Assembly: GCF_032854445.1 (NCBI RefSeq)
Contig: NC_088301.1
Coordinates: 23,964,226 to 24,028,225 of the forward strand
Direction: 5' to 3'
DNA: 64,000 nucleotides
Origin: Liolophura sinensis
Taxonomy: Eukaryota; Mollusca; Polyplacophora; Chitonida; Chitonidae
The notes beneath the pieces were generated by a model. That model was not told the DNA's origin. It saw only the letters and a list, made by a program, of their open reading frames with translations, and searched no databases. Below are positions 1 through 12,533 of the stretch, one piece after another; the first letter of the stretch is position 1; the number at the start of each line of letters is the position of its first letter. A program made the position numbers and the translations under genes.

Positions 1-137
1 GTCGGATGAAATCCTACAGGGAAAATGTAAGATTCAGCATCAAAAGTGACATTTTATGATATTTTCTATGTACCTTCAAAAATGTATTTTTGGGGGCAAA
101 ATTTTAGGTCCTTTCACCATATAAGACAGAAGAACTG

Positions 138-270
138 ATTTACTTGATTGGTGTTTAACGCCATGCCCAAATCTATTTTTCTTATAAGCATAAGCATTAT
201 GCCCGGGGGAAACCAACGACATTCCACAGGTTGCTGTGAGACCTTGCCCACGTATGCCAGAGACAGAAGG
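138..270 (-). mobile_element. SINE family 1, old fragment
   Basis: Recognisable by GATTGGTGTTTAACGCC, GGGGGAAACC and CCCACGTATG; diverged, head lost. Confidence 0.7.
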
Positions 271-415
271 ACTGAATAGGTTCTCATAAATATTAAAAGT
301 ATCTGTCTTAGTATTTTGTCAGTATGCATGGTCTTTGCTGCTTTCTGTCATACTTTTTGGCTGCCACAGTTATTTGCATCTATTTATAAACACTAACAAT
401 AAATTTTTCATTATC

Positions 416-512
416 TGATTGGTGCTCTCCGCTGCACTGGCAAATATTTCACTTATACGACAGCAGCCAGCATTATGGTGGGTGGAAACTGGGCAGAGCA
501 CAGGGGCAAGCC
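416..512 (-). mobile_element. SINE family 1, fragment
   Basis: Tail and body pieces (ATATTTCACTTATACGAC, CAGCATTATGGTGGGTGG). Confidence 0.82.
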
Positions 513-910
513 TTATAATAAACATACTAAACATTTTCGCATCTGAAAATCAAATCATGAACTCTAAATGAATATACAGAAGTAATGTAACTTTTTATCA
601 AAGAACAGATTTATTTGAATTTAATGATAAAAAAAGAAAGATTAGTTATCATCAATTACTGTTATTGGCAGCACATGCTCTTGCATTATTACATATGTGT
701 GTACATATACAAGATGTATCCCTCCTGTGCATGTATGATAAAGAGCATGAATTGATGCATAAGAAATGTAGTTGTACATGACGGCCCTAGCATACGTACA
801 CACTTCAAAGAGATAGGAACCTCTAAATTCATAATGACACAGTGCTGCTTTGCAGAAATTACCGATATCTATAATGTGCATGTGTTACTTTCTACCATGC
901 CTACCTTTAG

Positions 911-1018
911 ACTGCAACTCCCTGTTGATGTTCTCAATGACAGAAGCGAAGCTGTTAGACTGTCTGTAATCCATGCACTGCGACATGTTGACAGTGATCC
1001 CCAGGCAGCACACCAGAA
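911..1018 (+). CDS. Possible isolated HEAT-repeat exon
   Basis: 108 nt between a strong pyrimidine-rich acceptor (CCTACCTTTAG) and a consensus donor (GTAAGT), phase 2 in and out. PVDVLNDRSEAVRLSVIHAL reads like a HEAT repeat and resembles the Integrator subunit 4 stretch VDMFNDEIEEVRLQSIHTM (family recollection, not a search). No partner exon is found to the right, so it could be a fragment of a gene mostly to the left, or a relic. The antisense strand is also open with a donor. Confidence 0.4.
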
Positions 1019-2698
1019 GTAAGTATTATACTACAGCCTTAACCACCTGGCTGAGCAGGTATAGAGTATAGGTATATACACAGATAGACAGAGAAGCTAT
1101 CAGCTGTTCACAGTATCCTCCCAGCCTGCTGAGGACATGTGGTCCTGGGTTAGCTGATGTCACAACAGTCTGGCCACTATAAACCCAATAATGATGGGCA
1201 CTCTTCCATGTTTAAACCAATCCAATAAATCTTAGCCACGCCAATGTGTTTTCAATTATGCCAGCCACATGGTATTGATGCAATACAGATCCGACACAGG
1301 CAGTGGTAAACAGGAGGGACTGTTGGTTCATTAGAGAGCTGTCCCTGGTCTGAGGAACACAGTGTGTAGTCGTTCGGAACACGCACAGGCAAGTCTGGCG
1401 TTTAGAGTGAAGCACCCCCTTAATATCACATGTAATCATGGATCACTGGTACTCCAGAGCGTCACAGACAGCAGCAGTGAGCTTTACCCATTATCATATC
1501 TCCGCATCTCTCCATTTAACAGGGCAGCATAAGAGATGTAAGAGACCAGAGGCAGCTCCTATCATTATTCCCCTTACTTATGCCCGATCCCCTACTTAAC
1601 CTTACTGCCTTATCCGGGCAACCTGACTACGTCCTGCTGAGTGCAACAGACGACAACGACACCGTCACGGTGGTTTGTAACCCAATGTATGACCATGTAG
1701 TAGTAGTAGAGATACAACACAACCCACACACCACGACTTCGACTTGGGACACATTCACGGACGTCGTCACAATCAATCTATGTTAATGTATTGGTTTTTC
1801 GTGCTTCTCTCCCTTTCGGATTGGAACTCTTCCCTGGTTTTAAGCTGGGATGATGCCTAGTAATCAGTAATCTTGATTAAAAGTAGAATCGGCAGATACT
1901 CCCACACACAAACCAATTAACTAAAGTCTAGATATACCCAGACCGACAGACAGGCACAAATTAACCCTGTTCTATGCTCTACTTACAATTCAGGTACAAT
2001 GTTCCACAGAATTACTGGACACTGCACAATACCACACATGTAAATTTTTTTTTTCATGTGCGTCTCTTCAATTTAAATTCCAATAAAGCTTCTTACATCT
2101 TTGTCACTTATCACAAATGTTAATGAAACATCAACTCTGATATTCTATGAGAACAACGGATTAGCAGAAATATCCATCTAAACTGTAAAATTTATGACCT
2201 ACCTGTATTAAAGTCCTTTTCAAATTTCATTTTATGATGATGAGTATTATCAACCCTTTTTCACTAAACAATGGTCAATGTGATTTTGCATATACTATAA
2301 TTCATACATCATGTCTACAGTTAAACTACACAAATGTCTACTACAATGCATATCTGTGAAAACCGCTACAGTATACACATGAACATGTCTACTGAAATGA
2401 GGACCTGGCAAAAGACCCGGCGGCATGACTCTCACACCATTTTTATGATGTCAGACGTTCTTTTCCCAGGATATCGTGATGATGGCACAATAAAGACAGA
2501 ACGATGTTTCAGTATAAACTAACAACCCATGTTCTGCTACAATCAATCTTGGATGTAACATTGGCTTGAGGTCCTGCTTGACACTAGCGCCATCTCACAA
2601 GGTTGAAAATAATATGCCACCTCCTCATTCATATATCCACCAAAACATCAAAATAAAACGCATAGATACAGATGATGTATATCGCTATAATATCAAAA
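1019..2698. other. No gene recognised
   Basis: AT-rich single-copy-looking DNA. A 68-codon open frame at 1580-1786 has no splice support. I see nothing else to annotate. Confidence 0.5.
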
Positions 2699-2915
2699 TA
2701 TATTTATTTGTTTATTTATTTGATTCTCGTTTAATGCCGCACTCAAAACTATTTGACTAATAAAATGGCGCCATTATGGTGGGAGGAAACCGGGCAGAGC
2801 CGGGAGGACACCATTCACAGGTTACTGGCAGACCTTCCCACGAATGGCCACAGAGGAAGTCAGCATGAGCTGGACTTGAACTTACAGCGACCATATTAGT
2901 GGGATGGTCCTGGAG
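2699..2915 (-). mobile_element. SINE family 1, diverged
   Basis: Tail, body and part of the head (box B as GGACTTGAAC on the plus strand); the head end is degraded. Confidence 0.85.
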
Positions 2916-3247
2916 TGCCAACCTATCAGAATATAAAACATACATGTATATGTACACCAATCTACTGCAACACATGCACATGTCTATAACAGTCACAATA
3001 TGTCTGCGATATTGCCCATGTGTTTGAAGCCACATAAGTTCAATCATTTAACAATTCAATGTCATACAAACGTGTAATATAGACATGTCTACTACAATGA
3101 CAGGAGTCGGCATTATTACATGTACATCTGGTAGCCTCTTTGGCTCAGATGGTTTAAGTACTGCCTTGCTGCAACAATCTGACCCTTGATAAGTGATGTC
3201 ACATGCTAGAAGCCAGCTTTCACTGTCTCCACTAAGGCTTTAAGTGA

Positions 3248-3386
3248 ATTTATTTATTTGATTGATGTTTTACACCATACTCAAGAATATTTCACTTACG
3301 TACTCAAGAGGAAACCGGGCAGAGCCCAGCGGAAGAGGAAGACAGCATGACCTGGACTTGAACTCACACCGACCGCATTGGTGGCT
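3248..3386 (-). mobile_element. SINE family 1 with internal deletion
   Basis: Tail and head segments are present, but the middle of the body is deleted. Only about 80 bp from the full-length copy at 3468. Confidence 0.82.
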
Positions 3387-3467
3387 TTAAGTGAAGAGGT
3401 TTGTCAGGTACATATACATGTAGCTGGTAAAGGCTGAATATCTACCCCATTTACTCTGGTTTTCCCT

Positions 3468-3735
3468 GGGGCCTCCGTGGCTCAGTTGGTTAGCGCACTA
3501 GCGCAGCGTAATGACCCAGGAGTCTCTCACCAATGCGTTCGCTGTGAGTTCAAGTCCAGCTCATGCTGGCTTCCTCTCCGGCCGTAAGTGGGAAGGTCTG
3601 GCAGCAACCTGCGAATGGTCGTTGGTTTCCTCCGGGCTGCCCGGTTTCCACCCACCATAATGCTGACCGCCATCGTATAAGTGAAATATTCTTGAGTACA
3701 ACGTAAAACATCAATCAAATAAAAATAAATAAATA
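3468..3735 (+). mobile_element. tRNA-headed SINE family 1, full length
   Basis: Full-length copy. The tRNA-like head has a box A (TGGCTCAGTTGG) and a box B (GAGTTCAAGTC). The body includes CACCATAATGCTG and the tail ATATTCTTGAGTAC, then AATCAAAT and a TAAA-type simple repeat. Confidence 0.93.
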
Positions 3736-6167
3736 ACCGATTTTCCCTATCCATAAAACTGAAGTGAAAAATACTTGAGCACTACAAATCAATTAATCAC
3801 TCTCAGATCTAGGGCCCCACTGTATCCATGTAAAAATCGAATGGACATTCAAAAATCGAAAAATTCATTTTTGCCCCGAAGAAATCAAATGGAAAAAGTT
3901 TAAACTAAAGATTGTCTTGACCTGCCACTTTCATTTTTTCAAATAAGGAGACAGTCACAAATTCCTGGACCCAACCCTACATACACATGAGTGACTACTG
4001 AACAAAGATACATGTACATGCATACTGCTACAACAGTGCAGATATCTGCACTGCAGAAGAACGTGGAACCTGTTCCAATAGGACAATGAACCAAAACACC
4101 ACACCGTATGGAACGTACGCTACAAAATTGTTCCCTACAGGATTTGGATTCAATTCAAGCTCGTAAATATTTCTGCCTTGAAACATGAAAAAGTCCAATG
4201 CAATCATAAATTATCTTGTCCGGGCCAGATAATGTTGTCAAAAACCATTAGATTATGCATCAATGATATGAGTGGAAAAGATTGAAGGCATATCGGTATT
4301 CTGAATTCATAAACATTAATTCTCACCACTTTAACATTGGTAAAAGATGAAAATCACCAACACTACAGACCAGTCTAAGTATCGATTAATGTTTCCTCAT
4401 CCTTCCACAATTTCTGACTCCACTGATTAAATGTTTTTGGCCAAAGCTATCTTTGCAACACGCAAAAATAAGCACATGTCCTTCATTTCCAACAATTAAG
4501 GAGAGATTTACATTGAAAAGATCTTCCTACAACCCTATTATGATCTTCAATTCTAAATAATTAAACAGTTCTGAATAAAAGATTGTCATTTATGAGATTT
4601 TATGAGAGCTGGATAGCGATATAATAAATTCATCAACCCTAACATCTCCCCTAATTTCCATAGCAAAATATTTCAGCCTGGGGTGTGTTTGTAATTCTGG
4701 ATCAACAGAATCATCAAAGACTTTTGACAATTTATTTGTGTAATAGAAAATATAGAACACGGAGCATGTGTTGATGTAATTTCAGACTAGAGATGGCGTT
4801 GCTTGTTTACCCCTCTTCGTAGAAATAGGGAATATAAAGGATCACCCCTGCAGATACATATATATACATGCAACACTATACTGGGTAACTGAAGCTCACA
4901 CTGTAACACTCAAAACTGAGGAAAATTTCCATAAAATCTGAAATCTGTAAAAATATAATAAAGGGATGTTCTTCAACAATGGAGTTTCCAGATAACATTT
5001 TTCTTCATGAAAAGATTATGTAACACACAGACACAGTTCCCACAAATGGATCGGTGCAAACCAAGACGCGTCCATAACAGCATTCAGAAGGCGGACATAC
5101 AAAATCCTATCACTTGTTTGCATCACAAAATTTTATCCAAAATTCAATAAAAACATGTACATGTCTATAGGAATCCATATGCTGAAAGGAAAAGAATTAA
5201 AATGCATTCAGTCAAACTTGAGTCATATGATTTGTTGTTGAATGTTTTTCATGTACAAATGCCACATTCCAACCATGTCCTTATCACAAAACTAATGGCC
5301 GTCTGAGAGTCGAAAGAGTATAACAGTGTCAACTTTACATTTATCTGTTCCCTTAAGCAAATAGCCAGCACATCTCTCTAGAGACATTGAAAAACCATCT
5401 ATCTTAAAACCAGGCTGTGCATGGTTCTGCTATGGCTCTGCGTGATGATGTCCTATTACCACGATTGTTGGCTTGAGATGAAAAAATTCTTCTTTTTTTC
5501 TTTCATGCCCAAGCCCTGAATATATCCTACAGTTAACGACCTCAATTTTCACCCACAAATGTGCATTTTTCGAAGCAAATAAATGTCATAAAATGTTACT
5601 TTTGGCACCAAAATATTTTTCCATACATTTTCCCAGTAAGATATCATACAAACATACCTCAAAAATTATGCCATGGGCTAAATTTTAGGTCATTTTCTTT
5701 TTCACCAACTGATCACGATTTATACAGTGCACTACAGCTAGATTAGTTGGTGAAAAATTCCATGAAATTATAAATGATTTGCTGTCCTTTAATACTTCCT
5801 ACATTAATTTTCCTTGTTCTACTTAATTAATTTGAGGCTCTTGCTGACTCGTTCATTCACCTAAACCACTGTACTTGTTGAAGCAAATCAGCCTCTCATC
5901 AATTAGGTCAAAACTTCTTATTCAACTCTCAACGAATGCAGGTTTTTGTTGGTAGTTAAGAGGTTATCAGGTACCTGTACTTACCAGTAGCATAGCACAA
6001 TGCTTTTCTGTAGACACTCTGAATTCTTCCACCCATAAACCTGACTGCCCCTTGAAGTTATTTTAAAGTTTTTGAAGGTTAGTGTTAAACCTCAAACAAA
6101 CAAATAAACTTCATTTCTGTTTGGTGTTGCATGCCATACAAAAGAAAATTTCACTTAATTTACATTT
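3736..6167. other. No gene recognised
   Basis: AT-rich sequence without credible exons or recognisable repeats. Confidence 0.5.
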
Positions 6168-6433
6168 ATCTATTTATTTTTTTGATTGGTGTTTTACGCC
6201 GTACTCAAGAATATTTCACTTATACGACGGCGGCCAGCATTATGGTGGGTGGAAACCGGGCATAGCCCGGGGGAACCCACGACCATCCATAGGTTGCTGC
6301 CAGACCTTCCCACGTACGGCGAGAGAGGAAGCCAGCATGAGCTGGACTTGAACTCATGGCGAACGCATTGGTGAGAGACTCCTGGGTCATTACACTGCGC
6401 TAGCGCGCTAACCGACTGAGCCACGGAGGCCCC
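6168..6433 (-). mobile_element. SINE family 1, full length
   Basis: Full-length inverted copy with intact head, body and ATTT-type tail. Open frames crossing it are not genes. Confidence 0.94.
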
Positions 6434-6484
6434 CGCACTTAATATACATAGAGATTATTATAACAGTGTTTGAACAAAGATGAA

Positions 6485-6580
6485 TCAGCTAGAGTTGTCT
6501 GAGGTCAACCTGTCGTGTCAGCCAAGCTCGAAGAGCGCGGCAGATGCTACAACCCGACCTCAGACAGCAAGAGCTGATAC
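6485..6580. repeat. Short inverted repeat (hairpin)
   Basis: Arms near 6485-6507 and 6554-6580 (TGTCTGAGGTC against GACCTCAGACA, extended imperfectly to ATCAGCT against AGCTGAT) around a GC-richer loop. Confidence 0.6.
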
Positions 6581-7771
6581 ACCATCGCGGAACACGCACT
6601 TTTATGATTTTTAATTTTACATAATAAGTAGTCAAAGTGCACATGGTTTTTCATCAATCAGTAGACTGACTTGCTACAACTAGAGACTCTGCACCAACAA
6701 AATGTAGTTCATCTATAAATGAGCACTATTTCTTCAGCTCCAATGTGATAATGCTCTTTAAATCTCTATTTCAATGATTCAATTGCAAACTATTTAAAAT
6801 ACATCAATATGGTGAACATTCAGGAGCTTGGACAATTACAAGGTCGCCACTTCACGAAACGTGGTCAAATCCCTACCCCAAAGGAATCCCCTGACATGCT
6901 CTGTTGTCACGTGAGAGAGACATTTCAATGTGTGGTATGGTTTAAAATCACATCTTGTTTGAAAGAAATGGCTACAGTACATCACGATGACTGGACTCAA
7001 AGTTTTTTCAGTGCTGTGTAGCCACTGATCGTGTGTGGCTGTAGCTCCAGTGACTCCAACGGAAATTTTCAAAAAGAGCAGTAAGCATTCATCATGGCTC
7101 GCCCGTAAAAACTACTGACGACTGTTGTGAGTGTATGAGCGCCGAATATATTTGCTATTTTTACTGTTTACATTCAGAAGATGGGAACACGAAAGACGCC
7201 GAGTTCATGGAAACGGTAGGCCTAAATTTCGGATTCATATGATAAATTTATTCGACCCTGAGTGAAACGAGATCAGATCAGCGACTGTATGGGATTGATC
7301 AACATGTGAATATTTATTTGCCCGACCTTGTGTTTAGGTGCTCTAGAGACAAAGTTAAAGATTTTTACCAAGGAGGTCAGTCATATTTTCACTGAGCTTT
7401 AATAAATTCCGCAACACTGCGGTGTTAATTCGGGAGCCATGATCAAAGTTTGGGTAGTTTTGGACTTGAAAGTTTTATATTTTCCCCCAGGCTGTAGGGA
7501 ACATGCTTGTCGTTTCTTTGTGTGCTAAAAGAAGACCATCAAATGTGCTGTCTTTACAATTTAATGTTGTTGTTGTAGTTATGTCACACCAAATTCTGAT
7601 GTTAGTTCATGGCTTTCCCCAGCAGAGAGTGCTTTAAATGTAAACATTCAAATATAGTCCCTGTTTTCAGAGGATGAATATACGAACCATCTTATACGGA
7701 AAAATATAGGATGCCTCTGTATCAGTTGGGTAACGGCCATATATATATATCAAGATGTTCGGGTTTACAGA

Positions 7772-7822
7772 TGAAAGAATTCTTGAGTACGGCATTACAC
7801 ACCAATCAAACAAATAAATACA
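7772..7822 (+). mobile_element. SINE family 1, 3' tail fragment
   Basis: ATTCTTGAGTACGGCATTAC and the AATCAAACAAATAAAT tail only. Confidence 0.75.
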
Positions 7823-10329
7823 TAAAGATGGAGGAAGCAGGGCAGTCAACATGAGAAACCACTGTACCAGTATGTAACAATTATCAGCCTGACCAAATTC
7901 TCACTTTTAAAAAAAGCACCTGGCAAGCCAATTATGTCAGCAACCCACTGTTTCAATCCAAAGGCAACAGCTCTGTTAACGGTTTTCCAACGACATTTTC
8001 CAACACCGAATGTTTCACAGAATGTAAACTTTGCAGTTACCTAACTCTTCCAGGTGAAAAAATCTACATGCTATACACATGGTGTTAACAAAACATATGC
8101 ATGTATGCCTTCCCCATATTTTACAGTTATGGGAAAATTGAAATCAAGATGCCCTGACTGCACATGGAAGGGAGCATACAAATATCTCAGTAAATGTACC
8201 ATACATGGCATCAGAAACATAAAAGAATTGTTAATGAATAAAAATAAAACACGTCAGCACTTTGTGTACCTTTTAGAATTGAAAAGTTAACAATACTAAC
8301 TGGGGCATCCTAGTTCATCGCTTCACACATACACAAAAGAAAGATAAAACATTCTTTAAGTTGTTAACAAGTATGTACATATTGAACCATGTTGACAATT
8401 AAAGTAAGCCTGAATAAGCAAGGTTTTACAATTCTATACAACTGCAGTAAATCCAACGTCCAGCTTTTATGACGCATCATATTTTACAGTAAATAGCAGA
8501 GCATTATATTCCCCAAATCAATTACCTAAATACAATCCCGTTTTCTAAGCTCATATTTATATTGATATTAAATCAAGCTTTAGGCATTACTTCACTGGCT
8601 ATTATAAACAGAATCAATGCACTGGTCTTAAAAGGTTTATTCATGAGGTTAACTGATCAATAAAGTTCTAATATGGAATGTATGGAGAGCTAACAGGTTC
8701 CAGCCAGGGTGGAGGGGTGGGGTTCGGTTATGCAGTACAGGTGGTGAGGGAGGGTAGAGACAACTAGTGCTGTCACACAGTACACATTTTTGTTTTTTGA
8801 AAAACTATATGTCAGCCAATAGCCCTATTCAACAAGGTAAAATGTTTATTTCATCCCTCGCCAAATTTGTACATCATGTCCGACGAACTAGAAAGCGTAA
8901 CATTTCTGATATAGCACTGCTGTCCTGTCATGGATTTATCATGGAGAGCCATTTATGTGTAAAAAAAATAACATATTCTGCATTATAATCAACCTAAATA
9001 GGTTAACCCCATTATGAGCGAACATTTTCATGACATGGCACGTCATATTCATGTGCAGATGGGAGACAGAAGCTAGATGACACTGCACAAGTATCAGTGA
9101 ATACTGACATTGTCACCAAGTCTCCTTCCACCAACCATTACTCATTGTGGCAAGAACACAAATGTTATATTGGTCTGTAAAGAAAGAAAAACCAACAAGT
9201 AGACAAGGAAACCAAGGCTCTGACAAACTACAGTACATAACAAAGTTTAAATTTTAACATTTCAGATTTTAAATGTCTACATGCACTCAACACTCAGGTA
9301 CATGTATTAGACAGGTAAGTTCAGGCTGAATGGGTGAATGAGGAATGCTATACCTCTAGCGTATCCTGAAAGTTGATAAAAATCAAATCGAGATCAGAAA
9401 AGGAAATAAAACAAAATTCCCAAAATGGCTGTGTTGACCATTGGCACAGCAAAAATTTAATGCAACATTTTCACTCAACAATCAGGAGTTAGACAGAAAC
9501 ATTAATTTCACAGACTGACATATAATTTAGGCTAAAAACGGAAAACGTCGGGATTTCATCATGATTCTTGAAAAATGCTGTCTATTTATTGGTGAAAACA
9601 GTATTCAATCTGCTTACATCATGGTGGAATAACAATGTATCAGCTCAAAATAACAGACTTTCAGCACGGTAATTCCACAACAGAAATCAGGAGGAAGCAT
9701 ATTTTGGCCACGGCAAATGACCCGATGGGCTTCAGGTCAGATCTGTCAAAATTATCCCGACAGAAATCAGACAAGTCGACTGTAAAAGTGACAGTGCCAT
9801 CAATTAGAGATCCTGCCTGACCTAATAAGGTCCAATTTCTGATCAATACATGGGCAACGGGGCATAGGATGGGCAAAGTACCCTTAGGGAAACCCGCTGC
9901 TATTACCCGAAGGGTATTGTTATTTTGGCATCAGTTATGTCGGGTTATATTGCTGTCAGAGAAATCCGGAGACAGTTAAATAGAAATTAGCAACTTCTCA
10001 GAAAACCATGTGATATTCGAGTGCAAACACCTCAGACAGGAATCTAATGAACTAATGTTATCTCACCAGCCGTTAAACAAATCTCACACAACATGATAGG
10101 AAAGTTGTTTTGTACCATCCTGTACTGGAGAGATGAGAACACAGATACATCAGAGTCAATCTGACAGACACATATAACAACCCATGAGATAATTAAACAG
10201 CACACCACAACAGTTCAACACATGCTAAATGACACAAAAATTTCATCCATGACGATGAGCTCCATCTTTTTGTATTAGGAAGTAATACTCCATGAGAACA
10301 ATTTGCCTCCGACAATATACTGTATTCAA

Positions 10330-10357
10330 GGGGGGTGGGGGGGAGGGGGGTGGAGGG
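10330..10357. repeat. G-rich tract, potential quadruplex
   Basis: Four G runs of at least five, or close to it, on the plus strand separated by single T or A bases. Confidence 0.7.
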
Positions 10358-11105
10358 CGAAACTTTAGGTTATTTACCTTGATTACCACACATGTTCACT
10401 ACTGTATGTATACTCACTCTTATGTGTTGAGTGGTATCAGAAGACGGATACCCAAGACGGATTTCCCTATAGTTGAACACCGGTTTTATTTTACATGACA
10501 TCACACGTAACATGATAACAGCAAATGAATACCCAGCCAACCAGGCCAGACCCCGAAATACTACACTAGAATCTTCTAGTAATACTTCAGTGATCATCAT
10601 ACAGCACTGATCCGTACGATCAAAGGCAGCATTCCACCCCCATGCCCAAAAGGCCCCCAACATTATAATGATAACCGTCTTGCCTCTGTACCCTCAGTCT
10701 TTTAACTTTCCTTCCATTATCCTACTATCACAATGATATACATGTAACCTAATGAAGTAACGGAACAGTGGAATTACATGTGCTTGTACACTCAAGAGTT
10801 TTTGATACAAACAATGAGAGGGTTTGTTAGTGCTCATAACTGAGATGGAGGTACATGATGTACTTTCACAAAAAAAAAAAAAAAAAAAAAAATAGGGGAT
10901 ATTCCAGTTTGTCTTGAAAATATAATTGTATATGTAAATTTTTGCAAGTGAATATTACAGGGATGTATGCAGTTAGGCTCTTCACAATGAGCCATGACAA
11001 CTGCCACAGCACACCAATACCTGTACCATGCAGGTGTTTTTACACGACATGAACTTGGGTGACTGATCAGTCTGAATGATGTGAATTCTGATCTATGTAT
11101 ATACA

Positions 11106-11155
11106 ATTTATTTATTTAGCTGATTAGTGTTTCACAACACACTCAAGAACATAAG
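11106..11155 (-). mobile_element. SINE family 1, tail fragment
   Basis: TTTATTTATTTAGCTGATTA followed by a decayed tail (CACTCAAGAA). Confidence 0.6.
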
Positions 11156-12342
11156 ACTTGCATTCAATTTCTTCTGTAAATTTTTTAAACAGTTCACAGT
11201 TGATTAATTTATGACTAAAACTTGTTACACTTGTTTCCACATCTTGTGGAATGTAGAGTACACATTGTAATATTCTCTGATGGAAAACATCTTGGATAGG
11301 TCAGACAGAAACAAAGAAAAATGTTCTCCTTATAAAATTCATTATTATCACATTATTACATAAATACATGGATGATCATGTCCTTATTAATTGTTAAGGA
11401 TAACCAAGTTTTAACAATTCTTAACAAATAAATTATATTCTAACACATCAGCCAAATGCATACTAAAAAGGACAAAATAGAGACGTCGACTGCACATCTC
11501 TGACCGTATATGCAGTGAATTTTTTCACTGCGACCCAGCACTGCTGTCGAGGAGTAACATCATATCTTTCAGCACGATTGTTTCAACCACAGGAAGGATA
11601 GGCTGGTACTGAATACAGTTTAAAACGTATGAAAACAACTATATGACGTTATCAACATGAAGCCGTGCAATCTTTATGTAGGTCAACAAGTTTAACTTGA
11701 GGGCGGATTACTTACACTCGTGGACATATCTGTATACACCTAGCATCTACGAAGTATAAACAACGAAAAGTAACAGCAAAATTCTATGTACACATGTTAA
11801 TTGATTTATTTTAATTTTCCATCGAAAGGTTGACGAAGAACGCTCCAGACTGAAATTTTTGAGCAAGAACTTACTTTAGGAATGTCTGAAAGTCACCCAA
11901 CAACCAGCGTGGATATATCACATACGAAATGTGGTATTCTCACTGGTTCTCTACATGTGGACCACGTAGCTCTGTAAAGTGGACTCTTCTTGGAGCGATC
12001 GACCCAAGAGAAGTATAATCAAAATAAAGGGGTGAATAGGTATCAGTTTGAAAATCGAAAGGAGTAAAGACTGAAAATTAGTGTAAAATACATGTGAACG
12101 GGTGATGTGTTAGAATATTATTTCTTAAACATATTTAATGACGTCTTAAATCAGGTCAACTCCATCTACATATAACCCTGACAACGCCATTTTAATTACA
12201 TGAAAATATATATTGATAAAGTTTTATGAAAAGTGCCCACCAAACAAGAGATTTCAATATTTCTTCTGAAACGTCAAACTTGCACATGACTCTGTTCCCA
12301 TCAAAATAAAATGGGGCCTAAATGTATTATCATGAAACTTAC

Positions 12343-12533
12343 CCTTCTCCGCGAAACAGCCAAAACATCCCACAGACGCATTGTTAGGTGTGGTAGGGAG
12401 TTCCCCTGGATTACCATTACAAGTTTTGTTATCACCAGCACAGGTATCTTGCTTTAATTTTGTCAGGTCAGGGGTCAAATCTCTGACCTTCGACCCTCTG
12501 TGGGCGGGTTTCTCCTTCATGACGGACTCTCGC
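12343..12533 (-). CDS. Possible second exon of the same unrecognised gene
   Basis: 191 nt, acceptor GCTCCTGCAG, donor GTAAGT, phase 2 in, 1 out. Joined to the exon at 18743 it reads RRQRELWRESVMKEKPAHRG, continuing SKVRDLTPDLTKLKQDTCAG and a Cys-containing end (NASVGCFGCFAEKG). Charged and hydrophilic at first. No further exon is identified to the left. Could also be a first exon from its internal ATG at 12520. Confidence 0.45.

Larger units (their letters stand above)
6434..12342. other. Gene-poor stretch
   Basis: It holds the hairpin at 6485, SINE tail fragments at 7772 and 11106 and a G-rich tract at 10330. A short plus-strand ATG run at 7181-7215 (MGTRKTPSSWK, then GTAGGC) could be a first exon but has no partner. 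Confidence 0.4.

Noticed and set aside
3468-3735. A functional tRNA gene at the SINE heads
   Set aside because: Box A and box B are present but the cloverleaf is poor, and each head continues into the SINE body and tail.
7181-7215. Short plus-strand first-exon candidate MGTRKTPSSWK with GTAGGC donor
   Set aside because: No partner exon with the needed phase was found nearby.
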